A stretch of DNA of 64,000 nt from Carpediemonas membranifera (lineage: Eukaryota; Fornicata). The translations under genes and the position numbers were made by a program. The stretch spans positions 186,001 to 250,000 of the forward strand of contig JAHDYR010000064.1 in assembly GCA_019828565.1 (NCBI GenBank). Direction: 5' to 3'. How positions within the stretch are numbered: position 1 is the stretch's first letter; every line of letters starts with the position of its first letter. Shown piece after piece: positions 9,482 through 20,900 of this stretch. The notes under the pieces are model-generated. The model did no database searches, was not told where the DNA came from, and saw only the letters and a list, made by a program, of their open reading frames with translations.

Positions 9482-12400
9482 TCACAGGGACGTCACATCC
9501 GACTCAGCTGAGGGATACAGTGGGTTCATCCTCGAGTCAATCACTCTCACGTCCTTCTTCTCAGCTTCCTCTCGCATCAAAACATGGTAGGCCTTGCGAC
9601 AAAACTTGACAACAGCAGGTGTGAAAGTATACATGACACTAATCCTGAACGAGTTGACTGCCGTTGCAATACGGTTCAAGGTGATGATCGCGAGAACGAA
9701 AGTGAGCAATGTGTTTGAGAGACTTGCGACCCGAATGCGACTCAGATAATTTGTCTCATTTGTGGTCATATCTATAGTCACCACAAGTGGGTGACCCGCG
9801 CCGTAGATATAGTCTGCTGTCGTTGTCCGCTCGAAGCCGATAACTGTGCCAAACTGGTATACATCTACGTAACTCCACCGATAACGATCCTTTGTACGTA
9901 AAAGCGAGCTCGGTCGCAGCGACTGCTCCTCTTGGACTCGGATAAGCGTCGGCGTGACTGACAGCTGTCTGGAAACCAGACCCGCGATGACGGTGTCGCC
10001 GCCTGTGGCCTGATCAATAAAAACGATGTCAGTGCTTCTCATCGGCTCGCACATGTTCGCGGTAGCTTCATCGGTGCAGTAGGTAGCGACAATGGCGTCG
10101 GCGTCGGCATCGTTCCCATCGGGCATGAAACCACTATTCACCTTGCTATGCTCGACAGAGCTGTGGATCGCCATGGCATAAGCATTGCCAAAGCCAAGGC
10201 TGATGGCAGCATCAGACTCGACGTTCACATTCTTAAACTGAAACGTGACTGTGCAATTACCACTCTTGTCATAAGCGTCAGCGAGCCTGTCACAGGTATA
10301 CACCGTCTCGCTGCACACAATTCCGTTGGCGTAACAGCCGACTGACTCGAAAGACTCTAGACATTGGCCTGAGCAATCAAGGTGGTCATACCCCACGAGC
10401 GTGACCCTCATAGTCACGCCCTGGGCGATCGCAGCGTCGTACAAGTTTTGCTCCACATTGCTGGCCTGAGACCAAATCACAGAAGTGGCCCTGACAATTG
10501 CGTTGGCGTCATGCTTGATTCCAGAGGAAGATACGGCGGGCTCCTCGGTGTACGAGAGGTAGAACTGGACCGCATACCACGCGATATACAACCAAATGAT
10601 CCAGACAAACGGTGTGCAAAGTCCGCCGATGAATGTACCGCGTGAACTTACGTACACGCCGTCTTTTCCGGACCGTCTGGCCTCATATGACACGAAGAGA
10701 CGCGGGTGGAAGTCAATTTGCCGAGAGACAGGGAGGATGGCGTCCTTGTAGACCAGATGGGGCCATACAAGTGGGTTGAGCTTGCTGCTTGTGGCGTATA
10801 CAGGAATGAGACTCGAGCATACCTTGACAATGAATACGGTGCACGCTAAAAGTGCGTAAAGGATGAGAACAGTGAATAGTACAATAGTCAGGCCGACAGT
10901 AAAGCTGGTGGTGTTATCAAGCACCCAATCAGTAAACTCTTGTGCATCTCTCGCAGTGAGGTTCACCTGAGTCGATGTTCTCATATCAGTCAGCGTCTTG
11001 TAGTCTAGATGCATCAGGCTCAGCGGAGGGCAGTATTCAGAGTCTAGGCAGTCGACGCAGACCGAGTCGGTCGAGTCGGAGGAAGAGTATTGCCGGATTT
11101 GACCAAAACTGCACGGCTTGCACGAGCCGAAGAACGAGTCGGATTCCTCGAAAGAAAGGTCGCACTCGGAGTATCTAGGGTATGAGAAGTACGAAGGATA
11201 GCCCAGTGGCGAGACAGCAGTCGGGATGAGCACCAGCCTCGGCCCATCCACCTCGAACTGGGGGTCTGTAAAGGATGAGAGGGTTGTGTACGAGGGGATG
11301 TAGCCGTCGGAGGATGACTCGGTTGAGGAGAATTCTGTCTGCACGTGGTTTGGTCGAACGTACGATGCGAAGTCTGCCGCGTCGACTTTGGTGGAATCTG
11401 GACCTTCAGTGACATCGAAAAAGTACATCTGACCGTAGGCCATGACAATAGATTCCAGCGAACCGTCAGAGGCCTGGCGCAGGGTCAAGTCGGTCCCGAA
11501 TCCCGCGGGGCCCGTGATCTGGTAGGCATGGCCGAGTTGGGTTAAAGCTGTTACATATCCGTCCTCAAAAGTGGCGGTACAGGAGACGTGCTTGACAAGG
11601 TTCCGACTGGGAACACCGAGCTCGACGTCTACGCGGTCGGTGCCGCCGCTGTCGATGATCACAGACACGGGGTTGGTGTCGCATGTGCTCACGTACGTCA
11701 TCTCGCTGGCGTCGTCCATTGTAAAGCTTCCCAGGACAACAGCACCGTCTGGCTCGATTGAAACGATATATGCGGCATACGTAAGCCCGTATGTCTCCAC
11801 CATGCAAACAGATATGACTGCAACCGACTCGACAATATCTATGGCCACAACGTTACCGTTAAGCGAGTGAGAAAAGTAAACCTCTCTGAGCACCGCATCT
11901 GAAGACCAATCTAGCGTGTAGACTGCAGGAACGTTGGCGTTGCTGACAACGAGGTGAGGGGGAAGATAGCCCGAGGTCGCCAGATCAGGGTTTGTAGAGT
12001 CATAACATGGTCGACTCACACCGAACACAGCTCCGGAGACGCCGATGGTTGGGTCAATGATGGAGAATCCGTCTGTCCAGTTTCCGAGGATCCACCCGGC
12101 CGCCCCGTCTGACACTACCGGGAGAATGGCAACTCCAGAGGCGTCGCCGTTGTAGTAGCGAGCGGCAACATACGGGCCTACGCTGCGGACTGAGTTATGA
12201 AGCGTTTGGAGGTCTACCCTGTTCAGCGAGGATGACGAAAAATGGGTCGTGTTACTGTAGGTGATGGCACTGCCTGCTACGAGTCCACTGGGGTGGTTTA
12301 GCGTGATAGCGCAGACGGCGTCGACGTTTGCCGTCGTATTACAGTCAACAAACGAGAAGATACGCGGAGTCACTTCGAAGTCGTCAAATATAAACTGCAT

Positions 12401-13291
12401 GTACGCAAAGAAGATGATACTGGCGCTATAGTCGTGGTCAGCGTGAGTGAATGAGTCGATATGAACGTCAAACTGGATAACGGCAGACGTGTTCGTTCTG
12501 AAAGACTTCAAGTCTTGAAAGTTTGCGGGCGGGCCAGGGAACGAAAAGTCGGCCTTGTTGGTGGAATTCCCAGCAATATACAACGCAGCGCGAGCCTGTG
12601 TGCTTGGAATGACGTCAAGAACTTGATCAAGCCCGGCCGTCGCCAGAGCGACGTAGTTGCAATACACAGGCTCCCCTTCAACCGTATTCTCAGACGAGAT
12701 GACGATCGCTCTATTCAGTAGCGTCGCATCAGAGGAAAGTACGGTCTGTCGGTTGCACTCGCCCGTCGAGTTGATGGCGCTGTAATACCGAATGGTAAAC
12801 CCGCTCATTGCAGAAACCCGCGATGTCTTGTAGTACACGTGGACTGGGAGGTGTGCCGTGTCGTATACAGCGAGTCTGGCAGCGTAGCTGGAGGCATCGA
12901 TGCAATTGGATGCGTTGGCGATGGTCGTTCCCTCGAGAGATCCGCAAACAGAGAAGACATCGTCGCTGTCGGAAATGTAGTCCTCCACGAGCACAGAAAC
13001 ACTAATAAGCGTATCAGTGACGTTGAGCAGTGATGTATCGGGACCTATCGTCCAGTTCATCTCAACAGGCTCCAAGGAGATGGATTCGGATGGGAAAACG
13101 ATGGAACCCGACAATATGTCGGTTATAGCTATAGATGATGCACAAAGAACTGCCGTTAGAAGCGCCAGAACCAAAACGGCGAATCGTCCCTTCATTTCGA
13201 AAGTTGAACAGTCGGATCCAGATCTGGGCGTTCTTGGAGAAGCATCTGACTGAACTTCAGCCATAGCAGACCACCCGTCTTCCTTTTTCAT
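9482..13291 (-). CDS. Large multi-pass surface glycoprotein, unknown function
   Basis: 1269 aa. Seen: a membrane segment or uncleaved signal near residues 37-57 (FAVLVLALLTAVLCASSIAI), then about 650 residues of ectodomain rich in Asn-X-Ser/Thr sequons. A small cysteine-rich module follows (CDLSF...CKPCSFGQ...CVDCLDSEYC), resembling ephrin-receptor or TNFR-like Cys clusters, and then a strong membrane segment near 795-825. Further segments lie near 885-910 and 1187-1214. The tail is short and charged. Architecture suggests a plasma-membrane or flagellar-membrane protein, but I cannot assign a family. A start ten codons later (MAEVQSD) is equally possible. Confidence 0.7.
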   Translation of the reverse strand: MKKEDGWSAMAEVQSDASPRTPRSGSDCSTFEMKGRFAVLVLALLTAVLCASSIAITDILSGSIVFPSESISLEPVEMNWTIGPDTSLLNVTDTLISVSVLVEDYISDSDDVFSVCGSLEGTTIANASNCIDASSYAARLAVYDTAHLPVHVYYKTSRVSAMSGFTIRYYSAINSTGECNRQTVLSSDATLLNRAIVISSENTVEGEPVYCNYVALATAGLDQVLDVIPSTQARAALYIAGNSTNKADFSFPGPPANFQDLKSFRTNTSAVIQFDVHIDSFTHADHDYSASIIFFAYMQFIFDDFEVTPRIFSFVDCNTTANVDAVCAITLNHPSGLVAGSAITYSNTTHFSSSSLNRVDLQTLHNSVRSVGPYVAARYYNGDASGVAILPVVSDGAAGWILGNWTDGFSIIDPTIGVSGAVFGVSRPCYDSTNPDLATSGYLPPHLVVSNANVPAVYTLDWSSDAVLREVYFSHSLNGNVVAIDIVESVAVISVCMVETYGLTYAAYIVSIEPDGAVVLGSFTMDDASEMTYVSTCDTNPVSVIIDSGGTDRVDVELGVPSRNLVKHVSCTATFEDGYVTALTQLGHAYQITGPAGFGTDLTLRQASDGSLESIVMAYGQMYFFDVTEGPDSTKVDAADFASYVRPNHVQTEFSSTESSSDGYIPSYTTLSSFTDPQFEVDGPRLVLIPTAVSPLGYPSYFSYPRYSECDLSFEESDSFFGSCKPCSFGQIRQYSSSDSTDSVCVDCLDSEYCPPLSLMHLDYKTLTDMRTSTQVNLTARDAQEFTDWVLDNTTSFTVGLTIVLFTVLILYALLACTVFIVKVCSSLIPVYATSSKLNPLVWPHLVYKDAILPVSRQIDFHPRLFVSYEARRSGKDGVYVSSRGTFIGGLCTPFVWIIWLYIAWYAVQFYLSYTEEPAVSSSGIKHDANAIVRATSVIWSQASNVEQNLYDAAIAQGVTMRVTLVGYDHLDCSGQCLESFESVGCYANGIVCSETVYTCDRLADAYDKSGNCTVTFQFKNVNVESDAAISLGFGNAYAMAIHSSVEHSKVNSGFMPDGNDADADAIVATYCTDEATANMCEPMRSTDIVFIDQATGGDTVIAGLVSRQLSVTPTLIRVQEEQSLRPSSLLRTKDRYRWSYVDVYQFGTVIGFERTTTADYIYGAGHPLVVTIDMTTNETNYLSRIRVASLSNTLLTFVLAIITLNRIATAVNSFRISVMYTFTPAVVKFCRKAYHVLMREEAEKKDVRVIDSRMNPLYPSAESDVTSL

Positions 13292-13437
13292 CCTCTCTGG
13301 CCTTGTCTGCCAGTGTTAGCCCTCTAGGGCCTCGCGCCTACCCTATAGCAAGCGACACTCAACCCAAGCACTGAAACTGGTAGCGTTTATCTCTAATATT
13401 CTGAATCCAAATGTAAATCAAAGCAACTGACGTAAAT

Positions 13438-15137
13438 CTAAGCATCCTCGCGTTTGACGAGGGACACGCCCGGGCGGGCCATCGGCGGCAGCACAGGCAT
13501 CGTCCTAGGGGGCGTCAGCAGTGCTGGCAACTTGGCCGCGCCCATGGGCGACAGGCGGGCAGGTGTGAGGACGGGCTTGCTGCCCAAAGTGGTCTGGGAC
13601 GGGTGTCTCGTGTGGGTCGACTCCTCGCCCTCCTCATCGGTGGACGCGTCACCCTGCACCTCAATCGTGGCGACCGCAGCCGAAGGGGTGACTACCCGGC
13701 TCACAGCAGCAGAGGCCAGGGTAGACCCGAGGATCTGGGCCTCATCCCTTGCCTTGTTGCGGACCTCCGCGGTGATAGAATAAGCAGCAGTCATCGCAAG
13801 CGCGCTGCACACAAAGATGGTCACTAGGAAGAGCACGACGGCCAGGACGCACAGGGCGAGCAGGCCAAACCAGCCGCCCGTCATGGCCAGCACGAGGAAC
13901 ACGGTGCTGTCCGACGACGCGCCGTCGCCCGCGCCAGTGCCGTCGTGGAAGACGAAGATCTTGCCCGAGCTGGACGACAGGATTGAAGCGCCCATAGCAC
14001 CAACGACTAGGGCGTCAGACTCAGAGCAATAGGCGATGCTCGACCCAAACTGGGGCTGTGTGCCGATGATCGCTTCATCTGGAGGCAAGAGGATCTTTTC
14101 TATCGCCCAGTCGCCTTCAGTCAGCGTGTAGATGAGGACGGCGCCATCTGAGTTACCTCCATTGTTGTAGAGGTTGGCTGTAACAGCAAGAGTGGCATCA
14201 TCTACCCAGGCCAACCTGGCGCCGAACATTGAATAAGTCAAATCCCGGTTCGACTCGGGCAGGGTGATATTGGCCTTGGCCCAGGCCCCTTCGCCGTGTG
14301 AATAGACCGTAACGAAGGGCACTTCATTCTCATGGACAAACCATGCTCCAATAGCAATAGAGGTGCCGTCAGGGGAGAAATTGGGTCGTCCGTTGATGCC
14401 GTGGCACCCAAATGTGTCGTTCAGTGTCTGCCCGACCGTGTATTGGCCAGTGGCGGGGTCGAGGTCGAGTAGCTGGAGTGAAAGCTCGGCGCATGTGTCA
14501 TTGGTGTCGTACTCTAAGAGGGTAAAGGCAGCCTGGGTCTCAGAGATGGTCACACCCGTTCCAAGGTAGTAGCGATCGCCAAAGTCGAAACGTTGGGTGA
14601 AGGTCCAGATATTGTTGGACTCACGGAAGATACCGACGGTGCCGTTGCTGAAAGTAACCATCGCCGTGTCGCCCCGAATGTCATAGCCAGTCGTACGCAT
14701 GGAGACGTCCTGCAGGTCTGCGGGCATGGCGACTGCAGCAAGGGACCATGTCCCATCGACTTTCTCTGCAAAGTAGACGATGTTGGACGTAGAATTCGAG
14801 TCTACAACTAGAATCGTGCCCTCGGACATGGCTATATGTAGCCCAAAGAAGGAGTCTCCTCGGGTTGGGTTGGGGAGCTTGATTTCGGACGAAAGGTCAA
14901 GTGGGTCTTCATATATGAAGCTGCGTGAGCAACGAGCGGTAGAAAGGGGACAAACATTGTATCACAGCCCTCACTGGCTGAACCTGCTCCAACAGCAAGC
15001 GTCTCACCGTCAGTTGCGATGGATTGTCCGTAATAATCCGTGGATGTCGAAGCAAAGTGAACATCATAAGAAGAGAATGAAAGACAGTAACATTGGAACA
15101 CTACCGCTACGAGAAGCACAAGCCGTAGTAGAATCAT
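13438..15137 (-). CDS. FG-GAP-like beta-propeller surface protein
   Basis: 554 aa after removal of a 35-nt intron. Seen: signal peptide MILLRLVLLVAVVFQCYC, then repeated blocks such as YYGQSIATDGETLAVGAG, FFGLHIAMSEGTILVVD, FGARLAWVDDATLAVTAN and FGSSIAYCSESDALVVGAM. These are FG-GAP-type propeller blades as in integrin alpha chains and bacterial adhesins. One membrane helix (about residues 390-420) and a roughly 110-residue cytosolic tail follow. Without the intron the protein falls into two frames, one ending prematurely and one lacking the signal peptide. Adhesion or ligand binding is inferred from the fold only. Confidence 0.75.
14921..14955 (-). other. 35-nt intron in the FG-GAP gene
   Basis: Begins GTTTGT and ends CTCACGCAG on the coding strand. 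Splicing restores a GDSFFGLHIA blade across the junction. Confidence 0.75.
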
Positions 15138-15488
15138 TGTTTGTTTTGAACGATGCCTTGCAGCCGGGAACGTGATCCGACAATCTCAGAATGAGCATCT
15201 GGGGTTCCATGAAGATTCTGCAAGACTTGGGGCTAGGTCGAGTAAGAGGGCTGGGACAAGCCATCTGACCAGCTTTGTCCGAATCGCCGTTTGCTAATTT
15301 AGGATTCCGTCAGATTTCGGGTTTCAAATGTGCTCAATCTCACAGAATCTGAATCGCAAATTCAGTCGCGATTCGAGAAGAAGAAAAAAGTCGGAGAATC
15401 AACAGACCAACTCTGGCACTGTTCGGGGTCGGATCTTTACATATTAATAGTAATAAATTCTACCTCAACTTGCAATATTGTGATCGTT
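15138..15488. other. Intergenic region, no gene
   Basis: About 350 bp between the FG-GAP start and the PRP31 stop. It is AT-rich with several CGATTCG/GAATCG words and an A-rich tract near 15378. No RNA gene or repeat element is recognised. Confidence 0.4.
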
Positions 15489-16598
15489 TCAAGAGATTCC
15501 GAGACCCAGCAAACCCATATCCTCGCCGATGTATGACGATCCCTGACCAAAGGCGACCCGGTTGGCCCGCTCGCGGACAGCGGTCATCTGGGTTCGTCTC
15601 CGGCGAGCATTGTACTTGCGGCCGGCGCGGTGTTTCTTCTTGTCCCCGGGCATCGCTATCTTCAGCTGGCGTTGAGTAATCCTTTGATTAGGTGCAAGGG
15701 AGTTCTCGAATGCCTTGAGAACCTGGTCGCGGGTCTTCTGCCCAAAATTGCCCTCTGGATCGGTACACGCGATGTCAACCGCCGCCACGAGCTTGAATTT
15801 GTTGGCAAGCTTGGTCAGAATCTTATTGCCCATCTTCTTTTCATCTAGACCGTTTTCCTCAACAATGTCTGCCGCAATGTCGGCGAGCACCCCACCTTGC
15901 GGCTTTCTTCGCTGCGATAGTCTATAAGCCTTCCCCACCATCTTGATCTGGCCAGTAGTACGTCGAGCAAATCCGTCGCCTGGGTTTACCCGCCCCGCTT
16001 CGTCGTCCTGCACGCAGGATGCAAGAACGCTTGCAACTCTTGGGTTTGCCAGGAAATTATAAATGTTGGGATAACGAGCCAATGTCTCACTTGCAAGCCA
16101 GTCGTCAAGTCGTATGACAGCATCCTCCAGGGCGTCTGCGAACCGTGCCATGTTGTCTATCAGCGGTGAAGGGGTGGGTGTCGAGGGTGCCCGGAGGACC
16201 ACGAGACGACTGAGCGCTGCCTGGGGCTCACTGAGAATTCCCTGGTCTATAAGTGTGTCTATGTCCCGGCCGTTGATGTAGCAGGCGCATAAATGGACGA
16301 ACTGGCGGGGGGTGAGCTCGGGGGGTGTAAGGCGATCGTACTCTGGGATCGCGGAGGATATTAGGCCAATGAGCCTTGCCTGCAGTGCAAAAAGACATTG
16401 CCTCAAACGCCTTTGTAGTGATAGTGATGAGGAAAGGCTTGATTTTGAAGATAAAGACTCTTCGACAAGTCTTTCGACAGCCGCAAGATCTAGCGTCTCA
16501 TGAAGCTGAAGCTCGTCTTCTTTCTGCATTTCAGTATCGGAATCGTCTTCAATACCGTCAAACAACGCGTCTACATCGATATCACTGAAGTCACTCAT
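15489..16598 (-). CDS. PRPF31: U4/U6 snRNP protein PRP31
   Basis: 369-aa tri-snRNP assembly factor. Seen: an acidic N terminus, a Nop domain (about residues 85-290, including the IPEYDRL region and the NILTKLANKF-like segment), and the diagnostic C-terminal DKKKHRAGRKYNARRRR...ERANRVAFG block followed by a GLLGLGIS end. Known: PRP31 bridges U4 snRNA/15.5K to U5. It is shorter than human PRPF31 (499 aa), mostly in linkers. A spliceosomal gene is consistent with the many introns in this window. ATG at 16598 is the only start before an upstream stop. Confidence 0.9.
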   Translation of the reverse strand: MSDFSDIDVDALFDGIEDDSDTEMQKEDELQLHETLDLAAVERLVEESLSSKSSLSSSLSLQRRLRQCLFALQARLIGLISSAIPEYDRLTPPELTPRQFVHLCACYINGRDIDTLIDQGILSEPQAALSRLVVLRAPSTPTPSPLIDNMARFADALEDAVIRLDDWLASETLARYPNIYNFLANPRVASVLASCVQDDEAGRVNPGDGFARRTTGQIKMVGKAYRLSQRRKPQGGVLADIAADIVEENGLDEKKMGNKILTKLANKFKLVAAVDIACTDPEGNFGQKTRDQVLKAFENSLAPNQRITQRQLKIAMPGDKKKHRAGRKYNARRRRTQMTAVRERANRVAFGQGSSYIGEDMGLLGLGIS

Positions 16599-16949
16599 TG
16601 GAGAAACGAGCAGGATAAGGCATCCAGCGTTGTGTTTATACTGCGCAGCACTGCCCTGTCTCCCTCCTACTCACGTCTTAAGTCGGTAGGGAGATCGTCT
16701 TCTCCAGGGCTTCCACAAAGCGTCTTCTTCGTGGACGTCAGCACAGCTGCAAACTTCACAATCGCTCACACGTCGTCTCATTGTCTTCTATTCCACATTA
16801 AATTCACTTCTACACTTGTATATGCTGGTAATGGTGTTCATCGTCGGCTCTTATATGTCATCTTCATCAATGACCAGCTGCACACCTGTAGTACATGACG
16901 CCGACTTCCACAAAGGACTGCTCACTCGTCTACGCGGCGGTCATCCGGG
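16599..16949. other. Intergenic region before the Fanzor relic
   Basis: Frames here are weak. A short DADFHKGLLTRLRGGHPG-like plus-strand reading near 16890-16950 may belong to the relic that follows, but I cannot align it with confidence. Confidence 0.3.
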
Positions 16950-17276
16950 TCAGGCCTACGCGGCCATCGTGCAATTAACTGCCACGCCCCCTACAAGCGA
17001 GTTCGTCCGCGTGATGACCAGCACGTTCACCCACATCGTGTGATGCTCTGCGAAAATCCACAGTGCCGTGGTGCTCAGTGGCGCGCAACAGTTCCTGATG
17101 CTCTGAATGTTGATCATCGGGACAAGAGTGCTGCAGAGAACATCCTGTGGCGTTCTCTTGCCACGGAAGATGAGCTCAGTGGCTCTCCGTTCAGTCGCAC
17201 ATTGATCCCACGTCTTCAAACATCATTCCAGTATCATCAATTGGCTAACCGTCAACATTCGTCTACGGACGGATGA
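16950..17276 (+). pseudogene. Fanzor/TnpB C-terminal relic
   Basis: Only the last part of an OrfB/TnpB-type nuclease remains. Seen: second zinc-ribbon half LCENPQC and the RuvC-III signature DHRDKSAAENILW, nearly the same as HRDKSASENILW in the longer copy at 38554-40182. The first half of the ribbon is degenerate (one Cys in NCHAPYK), and no RuvC-I or RuvC-II is present upstream. It cannot encode a working nuclease. It lies close to the retrotransposon-split surface gene. Confidence 0.65.
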
Positions 17277-17443
17277 TGTTGTGCAGTTTGGCACTTTGAT
17301 CGTTCCTTACAGGCCCTGTCTGGGATGTTCGAACAATGTGTTTATACTGCGCAACAAGCGTGACCCCTTAAAGAGTCATTCGCCTCGGCATGATCATTCT
17401 AACGGCATCTCACACTCTTGTGTTTACATTAGCAGACTCAGCC

Positions 17444-17871
17444 TTAAGCCAGGAGGGCCAGGGCGAGAAGGACGGCGAGAAGACCGGCCTTGACCCACAT
17501 GCCGGAGTCATGAGGATCGTTCGCCTTGGTGAAGATGAACTCGTTGACGAAATCCTGGACACCGTCTTCAGTGGGCTTGCTCTCATGGGTCTTCATGAGG
17601 ACGTCAGCATACACCCTCATGGTCAAATCGAAGCAACCGGGATCCTCCATCATGCAGGAATAGGCGGGGTCGGACAGATCATACTCGACGGTTCCGGACT
17701 CGCCTTCGATGGGGGTCTGGTCGAGGTTGAGGGTCTGCCACTTCTGGCCCATAGAGCTGAAGTCATTTGACATCCACATGGTGTTGAGAACAAGGCGGTC
17801 GTTACGGACGTCCTTCCCGATCCGAGCCATTGACATGTACGTGCCCGTCTGGTTGGCCCAGCCGTCGACAG
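17444..17871 (-). pseudogene. 3' part of a surface-protein gene split by a retrotransposon
   Basis: Encodes the C-terminal third of a secreted or membrane-anchored protein; the N-terminal part is at 26961-27808. Seen: this part ends with a hydrophobic stretch (MWVKAGLLAVLLALALLA), a membrane tail or GPI-type signal. Removing the 9-kb insertion plus one copy of the ACAG target duplication joins the halves in frame (VFTV then DGWANQ) with a total of 424 codons. A related C-terminal tail lies at 35907-36152. Function unknown. As it stands the fragment has no start codon of its own that would give a targeted protein. Confidence 0.75.
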
Positions 17872-17952
17872 TGTAGCTCTTCTAGGATCCTCAATGAACG
17901 AATGAACTGCTTTAACCTGCGGGGCAGACCCAACTATAAATATCACATTACA
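17872..17952 (-). repeat. Element 1 3' LTR (81 bp)
   Basis: Identical by eye to 26880-26960; TG...CA termini. It includes the stop codon (TGA) of the pol frame, nine to eleven bases inside the LTR. Confidence 0.9.
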
Positions 17953-20900
17953 CCGCCTTCCCGTGGCTGACCCGCAGTCAAGTAGGCATCTAGCGCCTCC
18001 AGCCGAGCCACCACGTAGTAGGGCTCCCACGAGCTGGACCCGTCTGCCCACTCGACCCAGTACTCACGGCCCTGGACCTCGGAGTCCCGATGGTCCGTAA
18101 TCCGGAGCACCATCAGCTCTGCAGCATCTCTCCCATTCAACTCCACTAACTGCTGTTCCGACAGTCGATCTGCTCGGAATGACTTCAGGCGGTCATTGTG
18201 AACGTCAATCTGCAAACTTGTGTCCTCCAGGCTCTGCAACTTGCATCCATGCTCCATTACCCCCAGAACCTTGTACGGTCCCTTCCATGTCGGCAATAGC
18301 TTCGCTGTTCGCACTCCTGGTAGTACCATGACTAATTGTCCCACTGTCCAGGACGGCACTGTCCAACCCTGCATGCGCCGCTCACGTTGGGCCAACAAAC
18401 GCTGCTGTACCTCATTGGCTTGCTTCCGAACGTCCCGTATGAATAGTTGCTGCTCCTGATCCGCCTCCTCTACGTCCAGTTGGATCTTCGCCTCCACCGC
18501 CCTTGGCATAGTGCCATGCGGCTCTGGGCCGAACATGCCTTGCATAATAGCTGCGGCTGTCGTCCCTGTGGCGCTACAGAACTCAGTATTCAGCTGTCGC
18601 TGGACTATGGGGATATACTTGTGCCACTGCTCAGGCTCGCCCCAATCCAACACCATACCCCGCAACCGTGATAATACCCTGCGATTCGCCCGCTCACACC
18701 CTCCGTTCCCAGGGGGATGGTACGGGAATGTCGTCGTCTGGCCAGAGCCGAAACGTTGCAGGATCTCCTTGATAGTCTCGTTGAGGAACTCCGTCCCTTG
18801 ATCGGAATGCAGAGTCTTCATGGGTCCGTGACGCGCAATCCACCATGTTACAGCCTCTGCTGCTGACTCCGCTGTCTTGTCCTTGGTCGGGAAGATCTCC
18901 AGCCACCGGGAGAATAGGTCCACCATTACGAACACGTACTTGTGACCCTCCTCGCTCTCCGGCGTCACCTTCATAGTATCGATTGCTACCTTCTGCATCG
19001 GGCCGTCAACCATCTCTGTGCCCATCTTCAACTTCACAGTATCGACCGAGGCAAGCTTCTGACAGGTACAGGTCGAGACAAACATCTGCACCTGGTCCCA
19101 CATTCCCTTCCAGTGGTACCCCCTTGTGCTTAAGCGTGTGGTACGTCGACAGACGCCCCAGGTGTTCGCCCTCGCCCTGGTGTGCCCATGTGATCAGTTG
19201 CACCTTGTCATCCTCCGTCAGCTCGCCCCGCGATGCCCGTAGGCTCATCTCTCGGCGCCGCTCGGCGTCGGCCTGTGCCTCGCGAGAGTGATCCTCTCTG
19301 GGTTCCTCGACTTCGACTTCTTCCTCCGCGCTATCCTGCACTGGTGAGTCTTCGTCGTCGCTCGCTATCTGGTAAAACTCATCGTCCATCAGTCGCTGCG
19401 GTGGTCTACGGGTCCTAGCGGGCCTATCGCTCCTTACTTGCTGTACAAATGCCCGTGACAGCGCATCCGCCACTACATTCTTCTCTCCAGCAACGTGAAC
19501 CACGTTGAAACTGAATTCCTGCAGCAGTAGCTTCCAGCGTTGCACCTTCTGACTCGCGGCCTTCCGCTCCATATATAGCAAGTTCCGATGGTCCGTCTCT
19601 AGGCGGAAAGGATAGCCCTGTAGGTACATTCTCCAGCGCCGCACGCACTCAACGATAGCACAGCACTCTTTCTCACCCACAGTCCATCGTGTCTCTGCCC
19701 CTCTGAACGCCCGGCTATAGACAGCGACTGGTTCCTCGCCCTTGTCCGTCTCCATGCATAGAATCCCTCCCAGACCGATGTCCGACGCGTCTGTTCTGAC
19801 TATCAACGGCTTCTTATAGTCGATGTGTGTCAAGCTTCAGGTGGTCCGCGATCGCTCTCTTCACATCGCTGAACGCGGCTTGCCTCTCGTCTGTCCAGGC
19901 CGTCTGTCGGTCCTTGAGTGCGTCATTCAGTGGGGCCAAATGCATCGCTAGGTCGGGGGTGAACCCCCTGAACCAGTTCGCCAAGCCAATAAACCTCCGC
20001 AGCTGCTTCTGGGTGGTCGGCCGCTCGAACTCTTGCACTGCCCGAACCTTGTCGTCACTGATCCTGACACCGTCCTGGTCGACAATGTGTCCGAGGAACT
20101 CCACGCTCGACTGGGCAAACCTGCACTTCTCCAGGTTCGCGCGCAGCCCGTGCTTCTTGAGTCGGTCAAGCACAGTCCTGATTCGATCTCTCATCTCTTC
20201 CCGTGAGTTCGCCATTATCAGGATGTCGTCAATATATACCAACACACCGGGAATTCCCTTGAGTACGTCGTCCATCGCCGTCTGAAAGAACGCAGGAGCA
20301 TTCTTCAACCCGAACGGCAGTCTCTCGAACTCGAACAGGCCGAACGGCGTGATGAACGCCGTCTTCGCGCGGTCTTGCTCCCCGAACTGCGAACTGATTA
20401 TATCCCGATGTGAGGTCCAGTGTCGAGAACAGCTTTGCCCCCGCCAATTGGGCTAGTAGTCTCTTCACGTCCTTCACGGGCGCGGCCAGGGTCTTCGTTG
20501 TCGCATTCAGCCGGCGGTAGTCGACGCATAGTCGCCACGTGCCATTCTTCTTCTTAACCAATACGATAGGTGACGCGTAGCCGGACGTCGACCTCCGCAC
20601 TATACCCTGCCTGAGCCACTCTTCCACCTGCTTCTGCGCCACCTCTTCCATCACGGGAGATAGCTGTCTCGCGGGTTCTCGAATCTCTTGCTCCGTCATT
20701 AGGTCGATCGGGTAAGGCGGCGCCTTTGCCGGCTCTGGCCCTAGCGGCCCGAACACCTCGCCGAACTCAGTCAGCATTGAGCTAAGCTGAGGGTCCTTCT
20801 CGGCCAGACTGTGCCGGAGTTCCGCATGTGCCTGCTGCACCCGGAACATCTCCTCCACTAGCTCGGCCTCTACTTCGCCCTCGTCCGCGTCGTCCGTGTC

